Of a stretch of 64,000 bases of DNA, positions 31,001 through 43,000 are shown in pieces. Location of the stretch: NCBI RefSeq assembly GCF_024139115.2, contig NC_085139.1:138315121-138379120 (forward strand). Direction: 5' to 3'. Position numbers and translations under genes: made by a program. The notes under the pieces were generated by a model. The model was not told the origin of the DNA and did not search any database. It saw only the letters and a list, made by a program, of their open reading frames with translations. Every line of letters begins with the position of its first letter. Positions within the stretch are counted from its first letter, which is position 1. This DNA is from Armigeres subalbatus (Eukaryota > Arthropoda > Insecta > Diptera > Culicidae).

Positions 31001-34000
31001 ACAGATTTTTAAACATCAATACAGACTTGATACAGATTACAGATTTTATACAGATTTTTCAAATACTGTCTTCGATAGCTATGGCGACTCAGTATGAGTC
31101 GACGAAAAAAATGGTTTTCGCGAGAGAAAAAACTTGAACACGTCTATCCTTTACAAGATCTAACTTTATTCTGCTTTTTTGTTACAGCGTGGTTGGCAAA
31201 CAGGAAATACATAAAAATAGGCAAGAAAATTAATTATTTCAAGATAATATCAAGGGGTTCTTCAATGCAAATTTATCGCAAACATAACAATTCATTCTCC
31301 CCCCGTTGAGGCTTGTGACTCAACACAAGGAAGTTCAGCAATTTTTGTAACCGCTGTTTGAAGGTGGTGTAGATACTCCTTTGACCACCTGTTCCAGAAG
31401 TGTTGTTGCATTAATTGTATGTGCTGCCACCTTCTTAAACGATTAATCCTTTCTGTTGCATACGATGGCTCTGGAATTGCCACCGCCGATCTACCGATCA
31501 AGAAATGAGAAGGCGTTAAAATCGCCATATCGTTGGGATCCTCTGACATCGCACACAAAGGCCGAGAATTTAAAATTGCTTCCGTTTGAGATAGGAAGGT
31601 GTTCATTTCTTCTGTAGTCAGCCGTGTTTCTCCAACGACTCGTTTCATATGGTATTTCAACGACTTAACACCGGCCTCCCAAATCCCTCCAAAGTGCGGA
31701 CTTCTGGGAGGTATAAAATGCCAAGTGATGCCCTTGATAGAACAGAATTCTTCGACCTTGGCGCGATGCTGTTCATTTACAAACAAGTCCTTCAATGCCC
31801 TTAGCTCGTGGTTGGCTCCGATAAAAGAAGTACCATTGTCAACTCGAGAGAATGCTCCGGGAGATTACCCATGAACTGGCTACTGATGTTCGGTCGATAT
31901 TTAGCACAAGTTTGGCAACCAGAAATGATTCTTTTGATGATGGATTTCGCACGCAGCGGCCAGTAACATTCACGCACTATCGCCAGCAAACCTCCTTGGC
32001 CAACATGATGATGCTCTTCGTGCAGTTTACGTATCAGCGACACGGTGACATGGTGCCGCTCTGGTAGCAATACTTGATGCCTCCCATCATAAGGAATCGC
32101 AGAATACTTTAATCGACCTCCGACACGGATTAGACCATCTTGTCCGATGAATAACGCCAAGTTTGATAAAGAATGCCGTTTCATCGATTTTTCCTGTAGT
32201 TTCTTTAACAAGTCACCAAACACCTGGCCTTGAACCACCGAAAATATCACTCGTTCCGCATTAGCCATTTCAGTAGCACTGATATTAGACACCTCACGTT
32301 TTTTGAATCTCACAATGGCGATGAACCTCATGACGTAAGCCCAGGATCTCAACAGTTTACGATAGTCACTGACACGGTTCAGTGGGATTGAATCATCTCC
32401 TCCCACTGCAGCTAAAACTGTTCTTGATCTTAATTCCGGTATTTCTGCTATCATTTCAGGCTCATCCATTCGTGGCATTGCTTGCTGAAGTATGGGTATG
32501 TCTGCCGTCAGTACAATCGGGTGAGAGCAAAATCGCAAGATAATAGATAGCAAGTCGCTCTGATCGGTTGGGCCCACACACCCAATGTCGTTCAATGATA
32601 ATCCTGTAGTCGTCTTTGCCGAACCATCAAACACGACACGAATTTTCGTAGTGGAGCTCGCTGTTTTGAATACGGCATGGTGGGGAAGGTAATATCCGTC
32701 TCTGGTAGTTTCGTTTATTTCTTCCATGTGGCCTAATGAACGATACTCAGCCATAAACCGGAAATATTGTTCGCGTTTCAGTGGATCCTTGGCCAATGTA
32801 ATTAGAAGCTTGTCCAGACGCCTGTTTGCGATCTCATACGAATCTCCCAATTCCTTCTTACACTCGTTGAATGGTAGTCGAACAATATATCTTCCATTTT
32901 CTTCGCGTGAATGCGTTTTAATGTAGTGTTCCTCGACTAGTGCTTCAGTAACGCTCATGTTTGAATCTGCATCAACGTTCTCGATTTCCCAGAACTGTCT
33001 CATGGTTTTATTCAGCATGTCATCATGATGACTCATCTGACAGACTCGAGCGCTTGACTTGGACTTCCTGGTCCGTACCGATCCTCCTACAATCCAGCCC
33101 AACTCCGTTTCTGTAAGTGTCGTTTCGTTTCCCAATTTCAGGCGTCCTTGCTTGATTAGATCGAAAAATATTTCATTGCCAATTATTAAATCGATCTCGC
33201 CTGGCGTGTGGAATGTTGGGTCAGCTAATTTAATGCTGGGAGGTAGCGGCCATGATCGATATTCAACATCTGTGACGGGCAGGTTTGATGTCACTTTCGG
33301 CACGACCAGGAAGTCTAGAATTGACGAGGAAAACTGATTAACGCAGGATATGATACTTGTACTTACGATGTACTTAACCCTCGTCTGAATGTCATTTAGG
33401 CCACTTATAGGTAGGTCGACATGCTGCATCTGCAGTTTCAATTTAGCTGCTAGCTTCTCCGTAACGATATTGCTATCGAAACCCGAATCCAATAGCGCTC
33501 GAGATTTAATGGTGATTCCATCGCGGCCCACCATCAACACTTCTGCTGTGGACAAGAGTACTTGCCGCTTCACACCGCCAACGCTACCGCACAACGTGGT
33601 CGCTTTCGGCTTCGATACGCCTTCCTCAGTTGGCTCTACCTGATCCGCTGGCTTCGGAACTATAGTTTGTTGCTGAATGGATTCCTGTTGAGTATCAACT
33701 GGATGTAGCATGCTGTGGTGTTTGCGACCGCATCCTCGAATCTTGCATGTTTGGTCGGACTGACAATCAGCTACCCGGTGTTTAGACTTCAAACAATTGA
33801 AGCACAACATTGCCTTGGCCACAATAGTCTTCCGCTCACCTGTGCCCAGTTCTTGAAACTTCGTGCATCTGTAGATGGAATGATCCGCCTTGCAACACGG
33901 ACAGCTCTCCTTCGTGGTTTGAATAAAGGATTTGGAGACAACGGGGGATATTTGTTTTTGACTAACGATATGACGTTGCTTGCTTGGAAGTATAGGATGT

Positions 34001-37000
34001 AATGACGTTTGCTGTTGGGAGCGCGACGTTCGTTGCAGAATGCGTCCTTTTTCCCTCAGGAAGTCGATGAAATCCGTGTATTCGGGCATGTTTCCGATTC
34101 CTAACTTCGATTCCCATTGTTCTTGTGTGTCTTTATCTAGTTTCTTGTACAGTACATTCACGAAAATCAGCTCGGATAGCCCTTGTACTGGGTACCCGTG
34201 ATTCTTCAAAGCATCGGTGTTTTTCACGGCGATTTCAACCATCTTCAAAATGGACTTACCCCGACTGTCCTTGCTAACCTTTGGAATGTCGAGAACTGCA
34301 TCGATGTGTGTATCCATGATCAATCGACGATCTTCGTACGCATCTGTCAAGATTTTCCATGCCAAACTGTAGTCGTTGCTATTAACGATGTCCTGGTCAA
34401 TCTTATCTTTTGCTTCGCCTACCAAAGAATTTCGAAGATGAAGGATTTTCATCGCGGGTGTTTCATTAGAGTATTTTGCCATGATACTGGAAAAAAGGCT
34501 TTTAAAACTATACCAATTCTCGGGATTCCCGTCAAACGTCGGGAATGGTGCATGTAACTGCGGTGCTTGAGTATGCACATACACCGGCGGCTGTTGTATA
34601 GCTACCTGATTCATTGCTGTTGATGACACGCTTCTTTCGATCTTCATTGCAAACAAACGTATAATTGATTGTGCAGCTTCTCGAATGAAGCATACTGTTT
34701 CCGTAATTCAATTCGGTCTTCCTTTATAAGCAATGCAGACAGATCTACATGGTGTTTTTCGTATTCATCAGCAGATCTCCGCAACGTCTCCAAGTTTAGA
34801 TGCAGTAAATGTGTGCTCACGTTTTCTTCTGATATCGATTCTTGAATCCGAAGTAACTTTTCCAGCAACATATCACACCGGTCATACAGAACTTCCAGGC
34901 TTTTCTCCATTTTACACTGTTCTTCTTTCTTTTTCTTCGCCGTTTTTTGCTCGGCAATAGACGGCAATGGCACTATGTTTTTTTATCTGCAGTGTTTTCA
35001 CCCACCAGGGCATCCAATATGTTTCGAGGTGTAAACTTCCGCACGACGCCACGAGGTGTTCGCGAGTCGGACATTCGCACAACTTTTAACCGAAAGGAAA
35101 AAACCGAATTTTACCCGCACGACGATGTTCTTCTCACTGCTTCTTTTATTTTCTGCGAAACGTGCTCACACGCTTTCGCCAAACGATTTTGTAAAATGGC
35201 GTCCGAGTGCCACGGGCACTAATAATCACTGATGTGCAGCCTTGGGCTTCGCACCACCATCACAATCTGGGGCATTGCGCCAGTTCCAGTACACGATACT
35301 GGATCTCACTGAATTCCGATGTGCTCGATCGCGACAACCATCCGGAACTTTTTCAGCAAATCCGGGAGAACGGACCAAAATGTCTTCGATAGCTATGGCG
35401 ACTCAGTATGAGTCGACGAAAAAAATGGTTTTCGCGAGAGAAAAAACTTGAACACGTCTATCCTTTACAAGATCTAACTTTATTCTGCTTTTTTGTTACA
35501 GCGTGGTTGGCAAACAGGAAATACATAAAAATAGGCAAGAAAATTAATTATTTCAAGATAATATCAAGGGGTTCTTCAATGCAAATTTATCGCAAACATA
35601 ACAATTCAAATACAATACAGATTTATACAGATTTATATTGATCAAAGTCACCCCAAATTGAACAATCAAAAAACTTGACAAAAAATATTTTTAAAACAAT
35701 ATTAAAATTATCAAATAATCAAGAACAAAAGCCGTATACGTTCTACATGTAACAGTACTCGTTTTATATGAAAAAGCTATGATTCCACTTACGGGGGAAA
35801 TATTTAGAAAACAATTTAAAAATGATCAATGTTCTGAGTCATAATATATAATTATATCACAAATTGCAAAGTTTCAATCGTAATGGAAAATAAGTTTGCC
35901 AGCATGATATGCTGCAATTGGTAAAAGCAAATTTAAACATTTCGAACATATTTCAGGCATATCTACAGACTCAACCAGCTCTCCGGTGCTGGTAAATTTT
36001 GGATTACCAAACTGATCTGTAAAAGTTTAAAAACAAATAAAAAAAAATCACATTTTCATAAATTTATTTTAAAATGTCGCAGATCGCAAAACTTCATTTA
36101 TTTTTCAATTGATTTTTCACTTGAAATGGTCATGTGATTTTTTACGAACTAGTATGCAGTCCAAAACCCAGCAAAATTTTCCGACTTCGAATGCAGTAAT
36201 TTGAATTTAAAATAAATAAAAAAGCGGTCGTTATATATTTAATCAAATTCTGTCGAAGATATGCGTAATCGTTATCCAGTTCTTATAAAAATATCATCGT
36301 TTCCGAATTAAGGTAGTGACGTTATTACGAAGCTTCCGATTAATGTCATCTGTCATAACCAAAACCTAGGTCCAATCTCTAGTTGGAACTCGACAAATAT
36401 TTGCCGAAGTCCGATAACAATTGAGGAGTGGAATGAATAATTAATTTTCAGAATTTGTGAGGTGTTAAAGTTGAATCTTAAACTACTGAGGAAAATGTAC
36501 ATGATCTAATATTTCAACAGTATTCTAATCATTCTAATTTGTTTCCCTTGCTGTTTTGAAATTTCATTGAAAATCACATTACTTAATATACGATCAGAAA
36601 GGCAAAAGATCACATAATATTATAATTTTTAGACTCGTTTTTTGCATAATTTATGAAAATACGGTTTTCCTTACAAATACAGACAATACAGATTTTTATT
36701 GTCGCCAATACAGATTTACTATAAAATCATCTGACAGCCCTGGCAGCTACAGAACTTGTGCTGAAGGGTTTCAGGTTCCTGCACTGAAAACCAAAACTAC
36801 CCAAAAGTGGGTTGTTTGCACTCAAAACCGTGGTTTGGGCCAATAACCCAAATTTGAGTAAAATGACTTTTCTGGCACTAGGTAGTTTGCCTTTAATCCC
36901 ATGTAAATAATTTACCCAAAGCTGAGTTTAATTCATCCAAAGCGGACCCTAATCAACCCAAAATAGAGAATATTGAATTTACTCAAATTTGGGTTATTGG

Positions 37001-40000
37001 GCTGAGCAACCTCGCTGAGGTGTTTGCATCTTGCTCTAGTTTTGATAGCAATCATGGGAAAGAAAGGGAAAACTACCCAATTTTGGGTAAATTTTTTCTG
37101 CGATATTCTCATCAGTGCGTATATTGAACTCAAAGTTTGGGTTGATTTATCTGTCCGTGTGTATGTCACAGTGTTGACAGTTCTCGTCCGCCACCCATTG
37201 CATCACGTGCAGAAGCTTCCGATGCTCGATTTTTCCATTCAGCAGCAGGTAAAGTTGGGATCGCTGCGATGAGGAAAGTACGAAGTACCGGTGGATCAGA
37301 TCGGCGGAGTTCTCTTTTTTCCGGACTAGCTGCATAATCGGAACGCGCGCAGGCATTCCTCTCCACCAGGAATCGTAATTCTCACTCATTTTCACGAGCA
37401 GAGAATGCTCCCTTACGCTGATTTTCGCCGAGAAATCGGTTTGCGGGAAAAGAAAAAAGATGTGATGAGAGATAACCATTTCTCCCTCACTACCAGTGCC
37501 GCAAAAAGTTGATTTTTGCTCGTTTTCTCACTCCTTTCTTTACTTTTCCAATTGCAAAATGAGTAGCATATCCATAAAGAACAATCAACCTAATCCCTGC
37601 ATGCAGTCGATGTGGTGGTATGGCTATAGTGATCGCATCTCATCGCCATTTTTGTTGATGTTCTAAGTTCGAATCCTGTTGCGGTCATAACATTTTTGTA
37701 ATTGCTTAAATTTTCGCGAAAAGTGATTGAGGCGTAAAATTGATGAAACAAAAAAGGATATTCCTCAAGTAAGCACGTTTTTTGTTTATCTTCTAGGTTC
37801 GCCGTGTTGCGAAAAAATTGATGTTCATAAAAAATATGCAAAAGTTTTTTTATTGATTTTTTGTGTAAAATGAATTTATGCTGAACTGTAAATGATATCT
37901 ACACGATTCTCAAAGTTTTGCTTACACTTGATGTAAAGCAATATTAAACACATTTTAACTATTTTCACTTTGAAACTCATCTATTTCCACGTAAAAACTT
38001 ATTTTTGTTAGTACGTAACATCTTTTAGGATGAATTATGGACGAAATTAACGAGAAAACATAAAATTTGATAACAAATTATTTGGCGGATTTTGAATTAA
38101 AATGATTTGGAAGCACTGGCAACCACCTCGTCGAAGTAATCGACTAAAGAAACAACAAGGCAGTCAAAATTGAGTTTTCACATCCTATCCTAGGCACAGA
38201 TGAAAGGTACCACAGCTTCGACGTACCGAATATATTTAACATTTTCACCCGCTGGTGCAGATTCAGCCTATGCAAGGACTGCAACCACATTGCTGTGAGA
38301 ACTTGCCCGCCAGCGGATCCCAGCTGAGTGTGGTCGTCAGGCTAATCGAGTTGGCGAAGGTAACACCCAGAATCTTGACTACGTTGGCTGTTTGTAACCA
38401 CTGGGCAGGGACAGAAAAAGTCATTTCAACTACACTCAAACAGCTGACATCCAACACACAATCAAGTTGCTAGTCCTTCCCGAATTTGAATGTGCGAATG
38501 AATAGAACGGCATTTGCACGAACAGCAGCAAGCGTCGACTCTCTGTGTCAGCGTTGTTTTGGGCGGTGTCATTGATATTTAATTTGAAATCTCAAAATAT
38601 GAATATCATTTCATACTGCGGTGCATGGATTCAACATTTTGAAGTCAGATTCCTAAAATATATGCATCTGTTTAGTATATAAAGTAAAATAATCATCATT
38701 TATCGGTGCAAATCAGCCGCAATTCAAAATATTCATTTCAGCCCCGGTAGATTTTCATTTTTTACGCTCGATTATCAATCAGCTATTGAGGATCGGGCGG
38801 TTAATTTGGTATGGAAGTTTGACAGCATGCTGCGAGATGTTCGTGCCTGCATTGCCAAACGTATGATCAAAACAAACACGAATCAATGACGAAGCTGTCT
38901 ACTGAGCATCGATGCAACTGATAGTAAAACGATGATTTCCGTCCTTGCCACTGGGTATCAATTTCGTTACCTTCGAAAAGGCCAACATTCACTGCTTCTA
39001 TTTGCCACGATGACGTCACAACCACGCTGATGTCGTCGGCGTAGGCAACGAGAAGATCATCCCCACATACTTGCTTGAGCCTACAACGGGTCGCCCTGAC
39101 GCACCTGATAAGCAGCCGGGATGTGGACCGACTGACTATATTCGAGAGAAGAAAGATGAGTTCCTCGTTGAACCCGAGCGACCGCATGGTTTCGAAGAGG
39201 AAGGAGTGGCGCCCTGAAAGCAGACAGAATTTTTGCTGTTTGTATCTCCTCCATGCACGCTTCGTTCAGTGGGTCATTCGGTGGGATAACACGTTCGCAA
39301 GTAAAGTCGTCCCCGTTGTTGTCATTGCCGTCGTTTTTTGCTGTTTCTTCTGAGTAGAGACTCGAGAAAAAGTCAAACAGATTTGCCTCGACTGCTTGAG
39401 GCTCGACTACGATTTTGTCTTCTCCCGTCTGTAACTGCGGGATCGTGACTTTCTTCCGTCGTCTTTCCCCCAGCTGGAAGATCGACATTGGCTCACCGGC
39501 CACGTGCGTCTCGTTGATGCGCATAAACATGAGGGTGAAATTACGTTGCAGTGCCAACATTTCCCTTTTCAACCGGCTGATGGTGGTGATCGCTTTGTGA
39601 TCTGTAAAACAACAGATATGCGTGTAGGCGGACTGCAATTTGTCGCGAAGACCGCGGCTCACGTATATCCTATCGAGGCGAGATCGCGCTTTTCGACAAA
39701 CATACGCAAAACCGGCATCACGTGGACATAGCTTCTCCCACACATCATGTAGCTGCAGTTGCTGTATGTACAGCGGTTTTAAGAGACGGACTGATATTCA
39801 GGCTGGACGAATTACACGCACGAAGCACGCAATTGAAATTGCCAGCTACGATGACGTTCTCGGTGTGGTGGCGGAGATAATAGGCAAGCGTGCCATTGAA
39901 GAATTCTTCTCTTGCAGCTCGCTGTGCAGTGCCGGAGGGAGCGTAGATTTTGCTTATCGTTATGTCGTGCACTCGCAGCGCGATCTGTCGGCTGTCCAGG

Positions 40001-43000
40001 CTCTTCACCCCGTGAATAACATGGATGTGCTCCTTCACCGCTACAGCTGTGCATCTCCTTGTGTGGTCCATATTCGCGAAAACGACAAAGTCAGGCAAGG
40101 AAAGCTGTTCGTTCTCGACTTCCTGCAGACACACAATATCGAGGTTTTGGCTGCTTATGAAGGTTCGGAGTGCGTTCAGTTTTGTGGGGTTCGTGATCGT
40201 GCCTTTGTTGATGGATGCGAGGTTGTATGACGTGAGAGCCATTTATGGAAGGAAGTCCACATCCTGCTCGTCGACACCGTCGTGGCATCGCTTTTTTATG
40301 TCGGCGGACGCCCTCGGCTTCGGCTACTTCTCGTCGATGTGAATCGTTGCCGGCGGTTCGATCTTTCGAGCGCACCGCGTTTGCTGACTTTTTAAATATG
40401 TCAACCAAGACTTCTTCAGCGTTCTGTGGTTGTGTACGCAACGACGACGACAAGTTGCGCGCGGTTTGTGTTTGCAACGAACTAGGAGACACCGTTCGTG
40501 CAATTAGAGCAGCAGATTGGCTAGCAGTTGGGTTTTTTGAGCCGGACAGTTCGGTCTGAGTCGACGGCTGTGGCAGCTCAGGGAAAGTCTCCAGCGATGC
40601 TGGTGGTGGAGCGACAGAACGCTGACCTACCGGTTTGGCGCTCGGGGGTTTTGCAGCGTTCGCCTTTATCGGTGGTTGTCGTGGCCCAGTTTGCTTCGCC
40701 ACGTTCGCATAGCTCTTCTGGACTAGCAGCTTTTTGTTCTGAACACACGATATGCCAGTATCCGCTTGCTCTTTGCAGTATTTACAAGAGACGATCTGTC
40801 CTTTGTAAACAATGTAGGCCTGCTGTCCATCGATCGTTACCCACGAATCGATGTTTCGATGGACTAGCATTCGGGCCGACCAAATGCCGAGCGGTATCCC
40901 ACCAAACTCGAACCCTTCTCTCCATGTTAGCACTCGCAGCGAAAAAACTTCACCGAACGCACTCAAAAATTCCACGATGGCAGGTCGTGCACTTTAACCT
41001 CTACACATCCATCTTCCATGGTGATGCGAAGCTTATACTTTTTCCCCGCGTGCTCCACTTCATGCTTCTCATCATGGTCTTGCACTATTCGTTGTGCGAG
41101 CGCCAGGTTGTCAACCTTGACGAACGCACATTCTTCACCTCTGTGGCACTGTAGTCTCAACACTTCTTCTTTCTTCAGGCCGAGTACCATACGGCAAAAG
41201 CCGTGAACCTTCTCGAATGACGGCTTCACCGGGAAACTCGAATAGTCAATATGAAAAGTATTTTCTCGCCTCATCGCGGATCACTAAAATGCGCGACGCG
41301 GCACGGACGGAATCGAACTTTAACCACTGTAATCGATCACTTGACTTTCCAAAAACGCAATCGGAAACACGTCTGCACGTCTCAGAAGCTGAGCCGTAAC
41401 TGAATATTCGAAAAAAAAAAACAAAAATGCGAAAAATGACGTTAGACGAGCATTGTTCTTTTGCTCTATCGCATCGCTTTTACACTATCACTTTGGCATG
41501 GGTCCCTTCACATTGCTCGATCCCGGGTTATGAGAGAGCGGACTCACTTGCCAAGGTGGGCGCTATGGAAGGTGATATATACGAGCGTCAAATCGCCTTT
41601 AATGATTTATTTTCAATTTCTCGTCAGCATGCCTTGCTCAGTTGGCAACGAAAATGGGATGAAGGAGATTTGGGTAGGTGGTTACATTCCATTTTCCCAC
41701 AGGTTTCGAAAAGACCTTGGTTCAAGGGGTTGGACCTTAGCCGAGACTTTATTAAGGTAATGTGTCGGCTAATGTCCAACCACTACTCACTAAACGCGCA
41801 TTCCTATCGAGTAGGGCTCGCAGACAGCAATCGATGCGGTTGTGGGGCAGGCTATCAGGACATCAATCACGTTGTCGGGAACTGTCCCGAATACGGTATT
41901 GCCAGGTCCGATTTATATGCATCCCTCCGGGCCCGAGATGAGGGCATTAGAGATGTGTTGGGAAAGCTTGATCTTGACTACATGGCCCTTGTTCACAATT
42001 TTTTGAAGCGCATCAACATAATTGTTTAATTCCCTCTCCCCCCATTCGTACGGCCATGTCCACCTTGTTATCTCCCACTCCGCTCGGTAGAAATGTTTTG
42101 CTTGTATCATTACAGTTTGCCGCTGTTCTGCACCACACTAATCATCATGGAAAGACTGCATCAACGCTTCCTACGGACACCAATATAATCCCAAGGCCCT
42201 ATCCCATCCAATTATTATTTTTTGTATGTACTCCTTAACCTCGACCAAGCCGCGAGTTTTTCGGCTCCCCAACACTAACATACTAGCAAAAGATGAAATT
42301 GTAATAAAATTTCCAATAACTTTCGGCTACGTTATGCCTTCGAGCGCTTGAGCCTTCAAATAAACGGTAATTTAAAAAAAAAAAAATAATTTAAAAATAA
42401 GCTTTGTTCTTTGTGAAGAACGTCGATTCACTGTTTTAAACAATTTAGAACACAATAATTAATCCTGCAAATCGCTGTAGGTGATTATTCAACGGATAAT
42501 TCGAATCATGTATGGTTTTTGGAAAGATGAATTCGGCGTGTTCTAATTTGCGCTTGATTTGAATCGTTCATAAAGTTTGAAATGCTGAATTCTCTTCCAC
42601 CCTGATCAAAGCTCATACATTTTATGCAAAGCATGTCCATGACATAATTATATCACATGATAGAGCTCGTAGTCTGAAATGCTTATGAGATGAAAATGAA
42701 AACACAATCTCAAGAGAAAACTTAAATGAAACATTGTTTCGAGTCAATTAAAAAAATATATTTACGTGCTGCCAATCTTAAACAAAAAATTGTATATAAA
42801 GAGTCCTAAATAATCATGCAACTAAAACTAAGCCCAATGTTCTTCTTTTGCAGAGCAAACCCAGAGCCACAGATCAGCAAGAAATCGGCTCTACCGAGGA
42901 AATGGCCAACCAACCCGGATATACGTTCTCTCGTAAAGTATCCGTTGGGGGTGGTTCCGGGATCAAGAAATATCGCGCGAATTTCACCGAACTCTCTAGT

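Larger units (their letters stand above)
31067..35608 (-). mobile_element. Young non-autonomous BEL/Pao LTR retrotransposon
   Basis: 4,542 bp on the minus strand, between two LTRs of 228 bp that look identical base for base, with a perfect 5-bp duplication AATAC (31062-31066 and 35609-35613). Gag, zinc knuckles and protease are present. Most of RT, all RNase H and the first integrase catalytic Asp are deleted. Identical LTRs mean insertion was recent and happened after, or with, these deletions, so trans-mobilisation by a complete relative is likely. It is nested in the hAT element. Confidence 0.95.
30966..36742. mobile_element. hAT-type element (about 1.2 kb) split by a BEL/Pao insertion
   Basis: Ends CAGGGCTG (30966) and CAGCCCTG (36742) are flanked by a perfect 8-bp duplication GCAGCTAC (30958-30965 and 36743-36750). 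Without the inserted retrotransposon and one TSD the element is about 1,230 bp. Both subterminal regions are packed with ATACAGATTT motifs. There is no transposase, so it is non-autonomous. It inserted into the 3' end of the L1-like ORF2. Confidence 0.9.
30750..41290 (-). mobile_element. L1-like LINE, fragmented by nested insertions
   Basis: Pieces of one LINE appear in correct order on the minus strand: ORF1 (41274-40300), endonuclease (40242-39745), RT (39743-38867), a C-terminal segment (38473-38255), a further segment (37479-37166), and the ORF2 end (36763-36743 and 30957-30821). The last part is split by a MITE at 36764-37165 and by a hAT element at 30966-36742. The ORF2 stop is at 30821-30823. 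L1-type affinity is judged from [11 protein letters not shown] and the RRM-like ORF1. The clade is tentative. Confidence 0.7.

Noticed and set aside
37600..37690. tRNA-like segment with AAGTTCGAATCC
   Set aside because: Cannot be folded into a cloverleaf. Treated as SINE debris.
39640..41154. Plus-strand frames of 196 and 208 codons
   Set aside because: Antisense to L1-like ORF1 and endonuclease, which carry recognisable motifs.
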